A stretch of DNA of 64,000 nt from Dipteronia dyeriana (GCA_032871835.1 CM065297.1:4218501-4282500); one strand, 5' to 3'. Counted from the first letter of the stretch, positions 22,846 through 34,930 are shown. Program-made: numbers and translations. Notes: generated from the letters alone by a model not told the origin.

Positions 22846-24336
22846 ATGGATTCACAAGCTAACCAGCTTCACTTTATCATGCTTCCTTTCTTGGCTCAAG
22901 GCCACTTGATTCCCATGGTAGACATCGCTAAACTGTTTTCTCAACAAGGTGCTATTGTCACTATATTCACCACACCAGTCAATGCAGCCCGCTTCAAAAA
23001 CGTTCTTGCTCGTGCCATAAGTTCAGGCCTACAAATCCGAGTAAATGAACTGGAGTTTCCAACTCAAAAAGCAGGATTACCGGATGGCTGTGAGAATGTC
23101 GACTTGATTCCTTCGATGGACTTGATAATCAACTTCATCAATGCACTAACCATGCTGCAACTTCCATTAGAAAAGTTGTTGGAGCAAATAACACCTCCTC
23201 CAAGCTGCATAATCTCAGACATGTGCTTTCCATGGACCACGGAAACTGCTAGTAAGTTCAATGTTCCAAGAATTGCTTTCCATGGATTTTCTTGCTTCTG
23301 TCTCTTGTGTTGGCATATTTTGCATAGTTCCAAAATTCATGAGAATGTTAGCTCAGAATCAGAATACTTCATCATTCCTGGATTGCCTGATAAAATTGAA
23401 ATTACTATAGCTCAACTGCCAATGGTCATGTCTGGAGCAATGAAAGATTTTGGTGACAAACTTTTAGCAGCTGAACAGATTTCATATGGGGTTATTATAA
23501 ATACCTTTGAAGAGTTAGAGGCTGGATATGTCAAGGAATTCAAGAAAGTCAAAAGTGGAAGGGTCTGGTGTGTTGGTCCTGTTTCCTTATGCAACAAAGA
23601 CACCATAGATAAGGTTGAGAGAGGTAACAAGGCCTCAACGGATGAGTCTGAATGCTTAAAGTGGCTTGATTCGCAGCAACCAAGTTCTGTACTCTATGTT
23701 TGTCTTGGAAGTATATCTAACTTAACAACTTCACAACAGATAGAGCTTGGTTTAGGCTTAGAAGCATCAAAGAAACCATTTATTTGGGTTATAAGGGGAA
23801 ATAATAATACATCAGACGAATTAGAAAAGTGGTTCTTAAAGCAAAATTTTGAAGAGAGGATCAAAGAGAGAGGCTTTTTGATCCGCGGTTGGGCGCCTCA
23901 AGTACTTTTATTGTCACACACTTCAATTGGTGGGTTCTTAACACATTGTGGCTGGAATTCTTCAGTGGAAGGTATATCTGCTGGTTTGTCAATGCTTACA
24001 TGGCCATTGTTTGCAGACCAATTCTGCAATGAGAAGTTGATAGTGCATGTTTTAAAGATTGGTGTGAGGATTGGAGTGGAAACTCCATTAACTCATGGGC
24101 AGGAAGAGAAGATTGGGGTGTTGGTGAAGAAGGAAGATGTCGAAATAGCTGTACATGAACTCATGGATGATGGAGAGGAAAGAGATGAGAGAAGAAGAAG
24201 AGCCAGAGAGCTTGGAGTGATTGCAAATAGAGCAACAGAAAAAGGTGGATCCTCTTACATCAATATGGAACAGTTAATCCAAGACATCATGCAACGAGCA
24301 CATAGTGGTGGTGACCAACTTTACAAATGTGATTGA
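22846..24336 (+). CDS. UDP-glycosyltransferase, UGT73 (73C-like), copy 3
   Basis: A 496-residue protein identical to copies 1 and 2, with all catalytic and donor-binding residues present. Its surrounding unit shares several indels with copy 4, yet its protein matches copies 1 and 2. The coding region and the upstream repeats therefore have different histories, which points to exchange within the array. Confidence 0.95.
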   Translation: MDSQANQLHFIMLPFLAQGHLIPMVDIAKLFSQQGAIVTIFTTPVNAARFKNVLARAISSGLQIRVNELEFPTQKAGLPDGCENVDLIPSMDLIINFINALTMLQLPLEKLLEQITPPPSCIISDMCFPWTTETASKFNVPRIAFHGFSCFCLLCWHILHSSKIHENVSSESEYFIIPGLPDKIEITIAQLPMVMSGAMKDFGDKLLAAEQISYGVIINTFEELEAGYVKEFKKVKSGRVWCVGPVSLCNKDTIDKVERGNKASTDESECLKWLDSQQPSSVLYVCLGSISNLTTSQQIELGLGLEASKKPFIWVIRGNNNTSDELEKWFLKQNFEERIKERGFLIRGWAPQVLLLSHTSIGGFLTHCGWNSSVEGISAGLSMLTWPLFADQFCNEKLIVHVLKIGVRIGVETPLTHGQEEKIGVLVKKEDVEIAVHELMDDGEERDERRRRARELGVIANRATEKGGSSYINMEQLIQDIMQRAHSGGDQLYKCD

Positions 24337-25336
24337 TAAGTTTTCTTTATTTCATATTCTCTTCATAAGATCACTGCTTATTTTTCAGTTTTCTCAATAT
24401 CAATGGTCTTTTCTGTTTAGCTTTTTTGAGCAAATTGTGTAAATATAATCCACACATGATGCCTTTTGTTCACTGCTGTACACATTAATCATATATTATG
24501 ATATTATGCGTACAATTTTATTTAGTGAATGCAATCAAGTGTAACCTGCAGTGTACATATCTTTCTATTTCTTCTAATTTCTACTGCAATTCTGGCTTAC
24601 CGTTTATGCATATCTGGGAATTTGGTATTGCTTTTTCGCATATGCAACATTGAAGGGGTTCCAGCTTTCTTATGGTGGTTTAGTTATGAGTCTATCAAGC
24701 TTAGCAATACCAAAATAAGCAAATGAAGTCCCATCATGAAAATTCACGCCTTAGTTCCTTGTCCTATGGGGCTTGGCATATACCAAAATACAGTAGCTGG
24801 AACAGACACAAACAAATGGGCCTAAATCAATGTGGAAGCACATTATCCACAGATATATAGCTCTGCTGTCAGCAACATTGTTGCTGGAAAAGGCCAACAA
24901 TGCTTATGTATATCAATACATCATCGAACGAGTGATATTATTCTAGAAACTTTACATTTTAGTATGTATAGACGGTGTATTAGATTGAGATTTTAATGGA
25001 CAATTTTAGGGTGCAAGAATCTTATAAATTTGTAACACTATAGGATTATTAGGATAATTATGATTATATTGTTAGAATTATTATGATTATATGGACTAGA
25101 CTTTTAGAATTTTGAAAGATTCTTTGGCTTTATTTATAGACTATTAGGATTATCTTGACTATATTTCAAGACTTTTTGGACTTTTATAAATATGGATTTG
25201 TAAGAGTTGGTGGCAGTATTCAATTTTCTCTACACATTAACGAATACCCACACCCAATATATATGGTTGTGATTGAATGCCCTTAACTTATAATTTCAGG
25301 ACGTCCTTACTAGAAAACCATTATATATATATATAT
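24337..25336. other. UGT 3' flank, copy 3
   Basis: Same as the copy 2 flank by eye, ending at the TA tract that borders the R1 MITE of copy 4. No gene seen. Confidence 0.7.
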
Positions 25337-26694
25337 CAGTGTTCTAGAAATCAGTCTAAACGGCCGATTAATCGCCTCAATTCCTTTAGACGGCTAGTTA
25401 CTGAGGAGAATTGGCCAAAATCGGCTTCATTCCACAGTCTCTGATTAATCGTGCAAGGCAACGACTAATCGGCTAGGCGCCATGTAAAGTCAAAGCCATT
25501 GACTAAGACTAGCCGGTCAAAAAAAAAAAACCTTGTTTTTAATTTCAATGCCTTACTTCTTAGTTCTTACAACTTACAAACGAAAACCAATTTATTTCCT
25601 TCATCTTCAATTGGATAATTAAAGATTGGTACAAATCAAAACCAATTTGTTCCCTTCATCTTCAATTGGATAATTTGATTGGGTAAAATTAAAGATTGGC
25701 AACAAATTAAGTAGCTAGTAGTTGATAGTTGGTGACACCGACACGTCATGATTCTTCGGCTTGAGTACGTGATCAATGACATAAATTGAATAATCAATTT
25801 TGATTTGGCAATTGTCAAACGTAATGAAAGAAAATTAGAAAATATATACAAAAATTGTTAGTTTTTAATTTTTTATCAATTAGTTTGTTAACTTGTTAAT
25901 GTTTGTTAGAATTTCCAATTTGTCATTTTTATCAATTAGTTTGGTAACTTGTTTATGTTTGTATTTGAATTGGTTTGTGATTGCAATTCATTGGGTGTCA
26001 GGGGATTTTGATTGGTTTTTGATTGAATTTGATTGATAATTTACTAATCAAGCCTTTGTGGATTTGGAAAGAATTTTCTTAGGATTTGATAATTGAAATT
26101 TTTATATAATTGTGTTTTCCGATTAATCACCAACTAATCGGCCTAGGCGCTAGGCGCTGGATCTCTGTTCGACTAGCGTCTAACACTTACTAGAACATTG
26201 ATATATATTAATAAAACAACTATATCTTTATTCACACTAGTCATTACAATTTATGTATAAATAAACCATTATTTACACCTATCAAATGAGCATGAACAAT
26301 AATAAAGATGTCAAGATTATGAATCATTATTCAACATCTGTTCTATGAAAAAGTAAAAAAAAAAAAGTAAAATTGTTGCACTACTCCACCCGTCTATCTC
26401 CAATCTCATATCACCAATCACTCATCCGTGGACCACAACCTGTCCAACCTGAAGATCTGATAGGGTATGGAAGATCTGATAAGGTATGAAAGTTGAGGAA
26501 ACTGAAAATTTATGTTGAAATTTTGATGGGGGTGTTGAGGTTGAGGAAGCTGAAGATGATTTTGAGTGAGAGAGAAATGTCTAGAAAGTATTAAGGTAGA
26601 TGACAAGATAATTTTGAGTTCAAGTTATTTATAAATATCACTAAAATGTCTGGAAAATCAATTTTGTCATAAAATACTAAAAATATTGATCTCA
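25337..26694. mobile_element. R1: hAT-like MITE (25337-26200) plus promoter remnant, copy 4
   Basis: Complete element. One base change is visible near 25582 (CGAAAACC instead of CCAAAACC). The promoter remnant is interrupted at 26694 by TGTAACACCCC as in the other copies. Confidence 0.75.
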
Positions 26695-29600
26695 TGTAAC
26701 ACCCCAAATCCGATACCAACGGATTAGGATGATACTCGGTCATAAATCTGTAAATCTTCCAAGCTTACCAACTATAAAGACTGAAAACAGTCACAAAAGA
26801 AAGGATGTGTTCATAAATAATTCAAATGTAACCTCCAAAATAACCGTTTAATAAAACCCAATCCTTACAATACAAAAGATCCAATAAGGTAAAACTAACA
26901 ATGTTCTCAAGGTAACATGATATAAGAAAATAGACTCTAGCGATCAAATCCGGTACTGAAGCAAATTCTTGACTCTAAGTACCTATCTCACATAAACCGG
27001 TACTACTCTGTAAAATGGTGGTGATGAGGGGTGAGCCGTCAACTCGGTAAATAAATTCATGCATGACAATTGATATCGATGAAAAATACAATTACATACC
27101 ATAGTATAAACAATGTTTTTAACTGTTAAACTCAGTATCATTTTCACAAACATTAATAATAAACAAAGTAGTGAACAAAAACTTCATTTAAAACACAGTA
27201 TACACATTTATATATAGTAATAACAAGTATTCGATATATCAGTTAGCTCATGTTCCACCGAGTCACAAGTACCCGTGTGACGCGGCAACAGTATGTCATA
27301 ATTTCCCGTGTGACGCTGCAGTAACAGTATGTGTGCACACGGAATCCCAGCTAGGTCAGTAACAATAACAGTAACTATGGAACGATGAGCCAAAACGGTT
27401 CTTTTTTATTTTATAAATTCACATATATTTAACTCAACGATATTTTCATATAACAATATAAACGGTAGCGGTAACGGTAACAGTAACATTTGTTATATAA
27501 AAAATATAACAGTGGTATTTTTGTAAAACTATTTGAGTTTAAATAATATAAGATAGTAGTAGTAGTAGTTTAGTAAAACTATATCATTATAGATAATAGT
27601 AAGCAAAATGTATTTGACAGTATATAAGAAATAGATCAATTTCAAAAACGGCTTATGTACATTCTTAAACAACTTAAATACTTAATCAAAATCAGTAATA
27701 TCTTTGACAAATATACTACAGTAAAATACAATAAAGAAAACAGTAATTTGGTAATTTGATACGTAAAACACCATGAATAAATTTACTTACCTCGGACACG
27801 AACAAATCGACTCTAGCTCTAGAAGCTCAAGCGTCACTCAAACCTATCAATTTACAAATTGATTTACTGTCATAACCTTATCATCACAGTAAGGTAAATC
27901 AACACAAACTTCACATATATAAAACTAAACTTAGAAATCTAGTTTCTTGCTAATACAATTGACCATCCTCTGATCTCCGATTTTTAATAATTTCTCTACA
28001 GCTACAAATATTACAAAATTTAATATGGATGGTCTAGACATATTGGAAATGGGCTCGAAAAATAAATGGCACTATTTCAGAGGGGTGTTGTGCAAATATC
28101 ATCAGTTTAGTAATGTAAGTTTAAAAGACATCATTTAACGTAAAGAGACGAGAATACCCCGACAAAATTGAAAAAGAGAGAAAGTTGTCGTTTTGTGAGT
28201 CTAAGAAAAGCAACAGTGAGAAAGAAAGCGATGACAACAAAATCGACGGCGAGAAAATCGACAGCTTATTGACCGGAACGGGAATACAGTACATTTCGCA
28301 GCGATTGACATAGGTAAGTTCAGTTTGTTTTATTTCTCGATTTGTTGTTGATAGCTTATCATTGCATTTTAGACTTGTTCTGTTGATTAAAATTGTAGAT
28401 TAAGGTTTAAAATGGTTATGGTTTTGGTTTGGGTTTGAAATGAGGTTGAATATGTTATGAGGAAGATGAAATTGTGGTATAGAGCATTTTTTTTTAAAAA
28501 ATAATAATAAATCGATAATATTTCAAGCGAAATCTAGGAAATTTTATTGAAAGATTCGAGAAAATTTATCATACGATCGAGATTATTTCTCAAAGGATAG
28601 AGAACATTTTAAAAGCATCGAGAATATTTTTAAAGCAGTGAGAAATTGTTTTAAACGATCGAGAATATTTTCCTAACGATCGATAATGTTTTTCAAAGTG
28701 ATAGAGATTTTATAAAATGATCAAGAAGAATTTTCAAAGAATCGAGAGGTTTTTCAAAGGATCGAGACTATTTTCAAAGGATCGAGAATTTTTTCTAATG
28801 ATCGATAATGTTTTTGAAAGGGTCGAGATTTTTTAAAATGATCGAGAAGATTTTTCAAAAAATCAACAGGTTTTTCAAAGGATCGAGAATGTTTATAAAC
28901 GATCCAGAATGTTTTTGAAAGGGTCGAGATTTTATAAAATGATCTAGAAGATTTTTCAATTAATCAAAAGATTTTTCAAAGGATCGAGAGGTTTTTCAAA
29001 GGATCGAGACGGATCGAGACTAATTTGAAAGGATCGAAAGGTTTTTCAAATGATCAAGACTAATTTGAAAGAATCGAGACTATTTGCAAAGGATCAAGAC
29101 CTTTTTGAAAGGATCGAGAACTTTTGCAAAGGATCGAGAACGTTTTCAAAGGATCGAGAACTTTTGCAAAGGATCGAGAATATTTTCAAAGTATCGAGAT
29201 TTTGTTTCAAACGATCGAGAATATTTTATAATTTTTTTGCAGTTTACTGATGTATTGTTTCTGTGACGTTGTAGATGACTAGCAGCTTGAAGGAATTGCT
29301 TAAAACTCCAGAGGGAGATTGGTTCAAGGGAAAATTGACCCGACACGACCATTTTGAAGCCCTCGCCCGTATAGACGATGCACTTAACCGGGTCCCTGAA
29401 GAGTTTTCGATTGAGGATCGGCGTCGGTTCATGGCCTCCTGTTTTAGGCATTTCATGTCGATGCACCGGGAGCTGAAGTTTTTGGGTGGTGTTATTCATC
29501 AGCTACTGTTGCGGGAGTTGGACCATGACGGGCACAGATGAGATGCGGTTCTTGTTAGGAAACCATGTGGTCAGGTTTTCGAAGGTGGAATTTAGCCTCA

Positions 29601-29729
29601 TCACCGGATTATGTTTTGGAGTCGTACCGGACATGAGTATATATGTTACAGTTGAGAATGTCATACATCAACGGTACTTTCCTGCACATGATGAGGTATC
29701 GTTGGATGACTTGAGGGTTGTTCTTACTC
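26695..29729 (+). mobile_element. Truncated Ulp1/DUF1985-type transposon, copy 4
   Basis: Same length and (AGT)5 microsatellite as copy 3, and the same 3' fusion to the MITE interior. Confidence 0.75.
28519..29228 (+). repeat. 20-bp GATCGAGAA minisatellite, copy 4
   Basis: Unit order matches the other copies. It lies in the predicted intron before the DUF1985 ATG at 29275. Confidence 0.9.
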
Positions 29730-29800
29730 GCCTCAATTCCTTTAGACGGCTGGTTACCGAGGAGAATTGGCCAAAATCGGCATCATTCCACGGTCTTTGA
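29275..29800 (+). pseudogene. DUF1985-domain gene fragment, copy 4
   Basis: Same translation, frame change and chimeric tail as copies 1-3. The lesion therefore predates the array. Confidence 0.75.
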
Positions 29801-31056
29801 CTAATCGTGTAAGGCGGCGACTAATCGGCCAGGCAGAGTCAAAGCCATTGACCAAGACTAGCCAGTTAAAAAAAAAAACCTTGTTTTTAATTTCAAAGCC
29901 TTACTTCTTAGTTCTTACAACTTACAAACAAAAACCAATTTGTTCCCTTCATCTTCAATCGGATAATTAAAGATTGGCACAAACCAAAACCAAATTGTTC
30001 CCTTCATCTTCAATTGGATAATTTGATTAGGTAAAATTAAAGATTGACAACAAATCAAGTAGCTAGTAGTTGCTAGTAGTTGCTAGTTGGTGACACCGAC
30101 ACGTTATGCTTCTTCGGCTTGAGTACGTGATCAATGACATAAATTGAAGAATCAAATTTTGATTTGGCAATTGTCAAACGTAATGAAAGAAATTTAGAAA
30201 ATATATACAAAAATTGTTAGTTTTTAATTTTTTTATGAATTAGTTTGTTAACTTGTTGATGTTTGTTAGAATTTCCAATTTGTCATTTTTATCAATTAGT
30301 TTGTTAACTTGTTTATGTTTGGATTTGAATTGGTTTGTGATTGCATTTGGATGGGTGTCAGGTGATTTTGATTGGTTTATGATTGAATTTGATTGCTAAT
30401 TTACTAATCATGCATTTGTGGATTTGGAAAGAATTTTCTTAGGATTTGATAATTGAAATTTGTATATAATTGTGTTTTCCGATGAATCATCGACTAATCG
30501 GCCTAGGAACTAGGCACTGGATCTTCGTTCGACTAGCGTCTAACACTTACTAGAACATTGATATTTATATTAGTAAAATAATTATATCTTTATTCACACT
30601 AATCATTACAATTTATGTATAAATAAACCATTATTTACACCTATCAAATGAGCATGAACAATAATAAAGATGTCACGATTATGAATCATTATTCAACATC
30701 TGTTCTATGAAAAAGTAAAAAAAAAAAAAAAAAAAATTGTTGCACTACTCCACCCTCCTATCTCCAATCTCCGATCACCAATCACACATCCGTGGACCAC
30801 AACTCGTCCAACTGAAGATCTGATGGGGTATGGAAGATCTGATAAGTTATGAAAGGTGAGGAAACTGAAAATTTATGATGAAAATTTGATGGGGGCGTGG
30901 AAGTTGAGGAAGTTGAGGATGATTTTGAGTGAGAGAGAAAAGTCTAGAAAGTATTGAGGGAGATGACAAGATGATTTTGGTTCAAGTTATTTATAAATAT
31001 CACTAAAAAGTCTGGAAAATCTATTTTGTCATAAAATACTAAAAATATTGATCTCA
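29730..31056. mobile_element. R2: MITE copy plus promoter-proximal segment, copy 4
   Basis: Shares the 9-bp duplication with copy 3 (near 30063-30085). MITE right end at 30559. Confidence 0.8.
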
Positions 31057-31288
31057 GTCCAATACCACCAGACAATTTGCTGCATTTTGAAATCTAGATC
31101 CAATACAACAAGACAATATGAACTTTAAACAAAAATCTTAAAAGTCTAGATCCAATACCACAAGACAATATGGATTTAAAAAAAAAAATGTTCAATGTCT
31201 TGATCGAATACCACCGGACTTATCTAATTTGTTAAAAAGTCTCAATCAAATATCAATAGACTTTACTTCCCCAAATTATCTTATAAAA
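31051..31288 (+). promoter_or_regulatory. UGT promoter modules and TATA box, copy 4
   Basis: All five modules are kept. The poly(A) between modules 3 and 4 is one base shorter, and GTTCAATG replaces GTTAAATG just before module 4. TATAAAA is at 31282-31288. Confidence 0.7.
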
Positions 31289-31333
31289 TCTTTAACCAAG
31301 AAAGCCAAGTAGCCTTCACATAGACACTGAGAC

Positions 31334-32824
31334 ATGGATTCACAAGCTAACCAGCTTCACTTTATCATGCTTCCTTTCTTGGCTCAAGGCCACTTGATTC
31401 CCATGGTAGACATCGCTAAACTGTTTTCTCAACAAGGTGCTATTGTCACTATATTCACCACACCAGTCAATGCAGCCCGCTTCAAAAACGTTCTTGCTCG
31501 TGCCATAAGTTCAGGCCTACAAATCCGAGTAAATGAACTGGAGTTTCCAACTCTAAAAGCAGGATTACCGGATGGCTGTGAGAATGTCGACTTGATTCCT
31601 TCGATGGACTTGATAATCAACTTCATCAATGCACTAACCATGCTGCAACTTCCATTAGAAAAGTTGTTGGAGCAAATAACACCTCCTCCAAGCTGCATAA
31701 TCTCAGACATGTGCTTTCCATGGACCACGGAAACTGCTAGTAAGTTCAATGTTCCAAGAATTGCTTTCCATGGATTTTCTTGCTTCTGTCTCTTGTGTTG
31801 GCATATTTTGCATAGTTCCAAAATTCATGAGAATGTTAGCTCAGAATCAGAATACTTCATCATTCCTGGATTGCCTGATAAAATTGAAATTACTATAGCT
31901 CAACTGCCAATGGTCATGTCTGGAGCAATGAAAGATTTTGGTGACAAACTTTTAGCAGCTGAACAGATTTCATATGGGGTTATTATAAATACCTTTGAAG
32001 AGTTAGAGGCTGGATATGTCAAGGAATTCAAGAAAGTCAAAAGTGGAAGGGTCTGGTGTGTTGGTCCTGTTTCCTTATGCAACAAAGACACCATAGATAA
32101 GGTTGAGAGAGGTAACAAGGCCTCAACGGATGAGTCTGAATGCTTAAAGTGGCTTGATTCGCAGCAACCAAGTTCTGTACTCTATGTTTGTCTTGGAAGT
32201 ATATCTAACTTAACAACTTCACAACAGATAGAGCTTGGTTTAGGCTTAGAAGCATCAAAGAAACCATTTATTTGGGTTATAAGGGGAAATAATAATACAT
32301 CAGACGAATTAGAAAAGTGGTTCTTAAAGCAAAATTTTGAAGAGAGGATCAAAGAGAGAGGCTTTTTGATCCGCGGTTGGGCGCCTCAAGTACTTTTATT
32401 GTCACACACTTCAATTGGTGGGTTCTTAACACATTGTGGCTGGAATTCTTCAGTGGAAGGTATATCTGCTGGTTTGTCAATGCTTACATGGCCATTGTTT
32501 GCAGACCAATTCTGCAATGAGAAGTTGATAGTGCATGTTTTAAAGATTGGTGTGAGGATTGGAGTGGAAACTCCATTAACTCATGGGCAGGAAGAGAAGA
32601 TTGGGGTGTTGGTGAAGAAGGAAGATGTCGAAAAAGCTGTACATGAACTCATGGATGATGGAGAGGAAAGAGATGAGAGAAGAAGAAGAGCCAGAGAGCT
32701 TGGAGTGATTGCAAATAGAGCAACAGAAAAAGGTGGATCCTCTTACATCAATATGGAACAGTTAATCCAAGTTATCATGCAACGAGCACATAGTGGTGGT
32801 GACCAACTTTACAAATGTGATTGA
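31334..32824 (+). CDS. UDP-glycosyltransferase, UGT73 (73C-like), copy 4 (variant)
   Basis: A full-length 496-residue gene that differs from copies 1-3 by Gln74 to Leu, Ile434 to Lys and Asp480 to Val. The catalytic residues and the PSPG box (349-392) are unchanged, so it should be active. Residue 74 lies in the N-terminal acceptor-binding half of the fold; 434 and 480 are in the C-terminal helices. Lys at the position after VE is what I recall from UGT73C relatives, which suggests copy 4 keeps the older residue there. The Gln74Leu change also removes a stop on the opposite strand, which lengthens an antisense open frame (31429-31821) that I do not consider a gene. Confidence 0.95.
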   Translation: MDSQANQLHFIMLPFLAQGHLIPMVDIAKLFSQQGAIVTIFTTPVNAARFKNVLARAISSGLQIRVNELEFPTLKAGLPDGCENVDLIPSMDLIINFINALTMLQLPLEKLLEQITPPPSCIISDMCFPWTTETASKFNVPRIAFHGFSCFCLLCWHILHSSKIHENVSSESEYFIIPGLPDKIEITIAQLPMVMSGAMKDFGDKLLAAEQISYGVIINTFEELEAGYVKEFKKVKSGRVWCVGPVSLCNKDTIDKVERGNKASTDESECLKWLDSQQPSSVLYVCLGSISNLTTSQQIELGLGLEASKKPFIWVIRGNNNTSDELEKWFLKQNFEERIKERGFLIRGWAPQVLLLSHTSIGGFLTHCGWNSSVEGISAGLSMLTWPLFADQFCNEKLIVHVLKIGVRIGVETPLTHGQEEKIGVLVKKEDVEKAVHELMDDGEERDERRRRARELGVIANRATEKGGSSYINMEQLIQVIMQRAHSGGDQLYKCD

Positions 32825-33266
32825 TAAGTTTTCTTTATTTCATATTCTCTTCATAAGATCACTGCTTATTTTTCAGTTTTCTCAATATCAATGGTCTTTT
32901 CAGTTAGCTTTTTTGAGCAAATTGTGTAAATATAATCCATATATGATGCCTTTTGTTCACTGCTGTACTCATGAATCATATATTATGATATTATGCATAC
33001 AATTTTATTTAGCGAATGCAATCAAGTGTAACCTGCAGTGTACATATCTTTCCAATTCTAATTTCTACTGCAATTCTGGCTTACCGTTTATGCATATCTG
33101 GGAATTTGGTATTGCTTTTTCGCAGATGCAACATTGAAGGGGTTTCAGCTTTCTTATGGTGGTTTAGTTATGAGTCTGTTATGCATAGCAATACTAAAAT
33201 AAGCAAATGAAGTCCATCATGAAACTTCATGCCTTAGTTCCTTGTCCTATGGGGCCTGCATATACC
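32825..33266. other. UGT 3' flank, copy 4 (diverged)
   Basis: Alignable to 7367-7810 but with many more substitutions and small indels than copies 1-3 show among themselves (for example TTTTCAGTTAGC near 32897 and the loss of bases near 33055). The open frames at 32793-33137 and 33016-33210 lie in this untranslated flank and look fortuitous. Confidence 0.7.
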
Positions 33267-34706
33267 TATGAATGATAATATTGAAAATTGTTTGCTTAAC
33301 AGAATGTGTTAAGCAAATCCATAAAGAACTGAAGCAAATCAGGGGTCTGGTACGTACAAAATACCAGTCAGAATTTGGAGAAAATCAGAAGTGTAAATGG
33401 AAGACTTTTCCTTTTTTACAGACTGATATATCATATATATTTATCCCATCAATCAATCAATTGCCTATTTGGTTTGGAGTAATGATGATGGACCTAGCAG
33501 AATTGAGTTGAATTTAACATTTTCATTCATAAGTGGGAATGTTTTAGTTGATATTCTCATGTTCTTGAGTACAATAGAGCCATCTTTCTTGTCCAAACTA
33601 GGCCAAATTTGGAGAGACCTGAAAGGTTTTTCTTGCATCTGGGTTTGCTTCAAACAGAGTAGTTTCGTGTCAGACCTCACTAACCTGCCAATGCATGATT
33701 CAAAAGTGAAAAGCATAATATATTCTTTCAAATTTCAATCAAAAACAATTCTAGAGGTTATGGACCAGCATGGAGTCTCCATCCAAGTTGTAACACCCTA
33801 AAAATCAAAGAGTAATTAAACGCTTTGATATGGAAGAGATAGAAAGGAAAATAATTTTCTCTCGGAAAGGAATGAAGAGATCTTTCCTTTCCCTTAATTG
33901 GTATAGTTGAGGATAAGACAACAGATAGAAAATCTTATTTATCAATTTTACCATTTTACTCTTACATTATAGCTAAAGGATTAAAAATAATACCCCATTT
34001 TCCTTTTGGGAGGATTAAAATTAGTAGATCTCACCCATAATTTTTTTCTCCTATTTTTCTCGTCCTTCTATTTCTCTCATACCAGACACCAACTTTGTCA
34101 TTTTCTTCTTCCTTTCTCCCTCCACCCTTTCTTTTCTCTCCCTTTTCATCTCTACCAAACACACTCTTAAGTAAATCAAGGGTCTGATTGACGAATGATA
34201 TGCCCCTCACACTTATACTATATGGTTGTGGATTCGAGTAATCGTCCTCTTAAAAAAACCCTAAATTTATGTAGTACTTAAAACAAAAATCCAATGGTCT
34301 GGTCCATAAAAAATACCAGTCAGAATAAGGGTCTCATATTCTCATTGATGTAAAGCTGAAAATGAAGATTGATGTCTTTACTTGGAGTTTTCTGATTGAC
34401 AAGGTTGGAATACTGCAAAGTCTAACTTAAATTTATTTTCCTTTGTTTTTAATATGTGGGTACGGCATCGTTTGTACGGCATCGTAATCATGGAAAAATA
34501 AACAAATATCTATATGAGATTTCTTCACGAATATTATAAAACATTATCCTCGATATTGTAGTTTAGCATGTTAACGGTTAACTACATATTTTTTGGACAA
34601 TCTGACTTGCCTATGTATGCACTTACTTCAGCAATATTTGGAGTTATTAGGTTTATAACAAATTCATGAGCTCAAATCATTTTTCAATATATCCTACTCA
34701 AATTAC
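33267..34706. other. Unassigned intergenic region between array and UGT pseudogene
   Basis: No convincing gene. A 110-codon frame at 33469-33801 has no family features I recognise. About 48 bp at 33789-33836 match the start of the X elements (TGTAACACCC, then AAAGAGTAATTAAACGCTTTG), followed by unrelated pyrimidine-rich sequence. Two short stretches resemble each other (GGGGTCTGGTACGTAC near 33342 and CCAATGGTCTGGTCC near 34291, each followed by ACCAGTCAGAAT), probably remnants of an old duplication. Confidence 0.5.
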
Positions 34707-34930
34707 ATGGCAAATCAGCTTCACTTTCCTTTCATGGCTCATGGCCACATGATCCCCATGATAGACATAGCTAGGCTGCTAGCTCAACACGGTGTTATCA
34801 TCACCTTTGTCACCACACTACATAATGCAGCTCGATTTGAATAAAACACTTGCTCATGCCATAGAATACGGACTCCGAATCAGATTAATCCAACTCCAGT
34901 TTCCGTGGGAAGAAGCAGGATTATCAAAAG
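34707..34930 (+). pseudogene. UGT73-type pseudogene, 5' fragment
   Basis: The ATG at 34707 opens a frame clearly homologous to the N-terminus of the array UGTs (MANQLHF, then [12 protein letters not shown]). The catalytic His in the HGH motif remains. Three codons are missing after QLHF. A one-base insertion near 34842 gives a TAA, and coding similarity resumes in the next frame up to GGATTATCAAAAG. At 34931 the gene is interrupted by element X1; it continues at 53857. It is more diverged from the array genes than they are from each other, so it is an older paralogue, not a fifth array copy. Confidence 0.9.

Larger units (their letters stand above)
16965..25452 (+). repeat. Tandem UGT unit, copy 3 (8488 bp)
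   Basis: The length difference is explained by visible indels: (AGT)5 instead of (AGT)6 near 19065, one A fewer in the poly(A) near 21380, and an extra 9 bp (TAGTTGCTAG repeated) near 21580. It also has CGGCTTATG near 19162. The AGT number, the 9-bp insertion and CGGCTTATG are shared with copy 4. Confidence 0.97.
25453..33266 (+). repeat. Tandem UGT unit, copy 4 (partial, array end)
   Basis: Colinear with copy 3 through the UGT gene and about 440 bp of 3' flank. After CCTATGGGGCCTGCATATACC near 33267 the sequence departs from copies 1-3. The UGT gene and 3' flank are visibly more diverged than the upstream half, as expected if this is the boundary copy least homogenised by exchange. Confidence 0.95.

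Noticed and set aside
31429..31821. 130-codon antisense frame opposite the copy 4 UGT
   Set aside because: It exists only because the base change giving Q74L removed a stop; in copies 1-3 it is shorter, and its sequence is the mirror of a well-supported UGT gene.
33469..33801. 110-codon frame between the array and the UGT pseudogene
   Set aside because: No family features seen, strong overlapping antisense frame, and it runs into the X-type repeat start; not supported as a gene.
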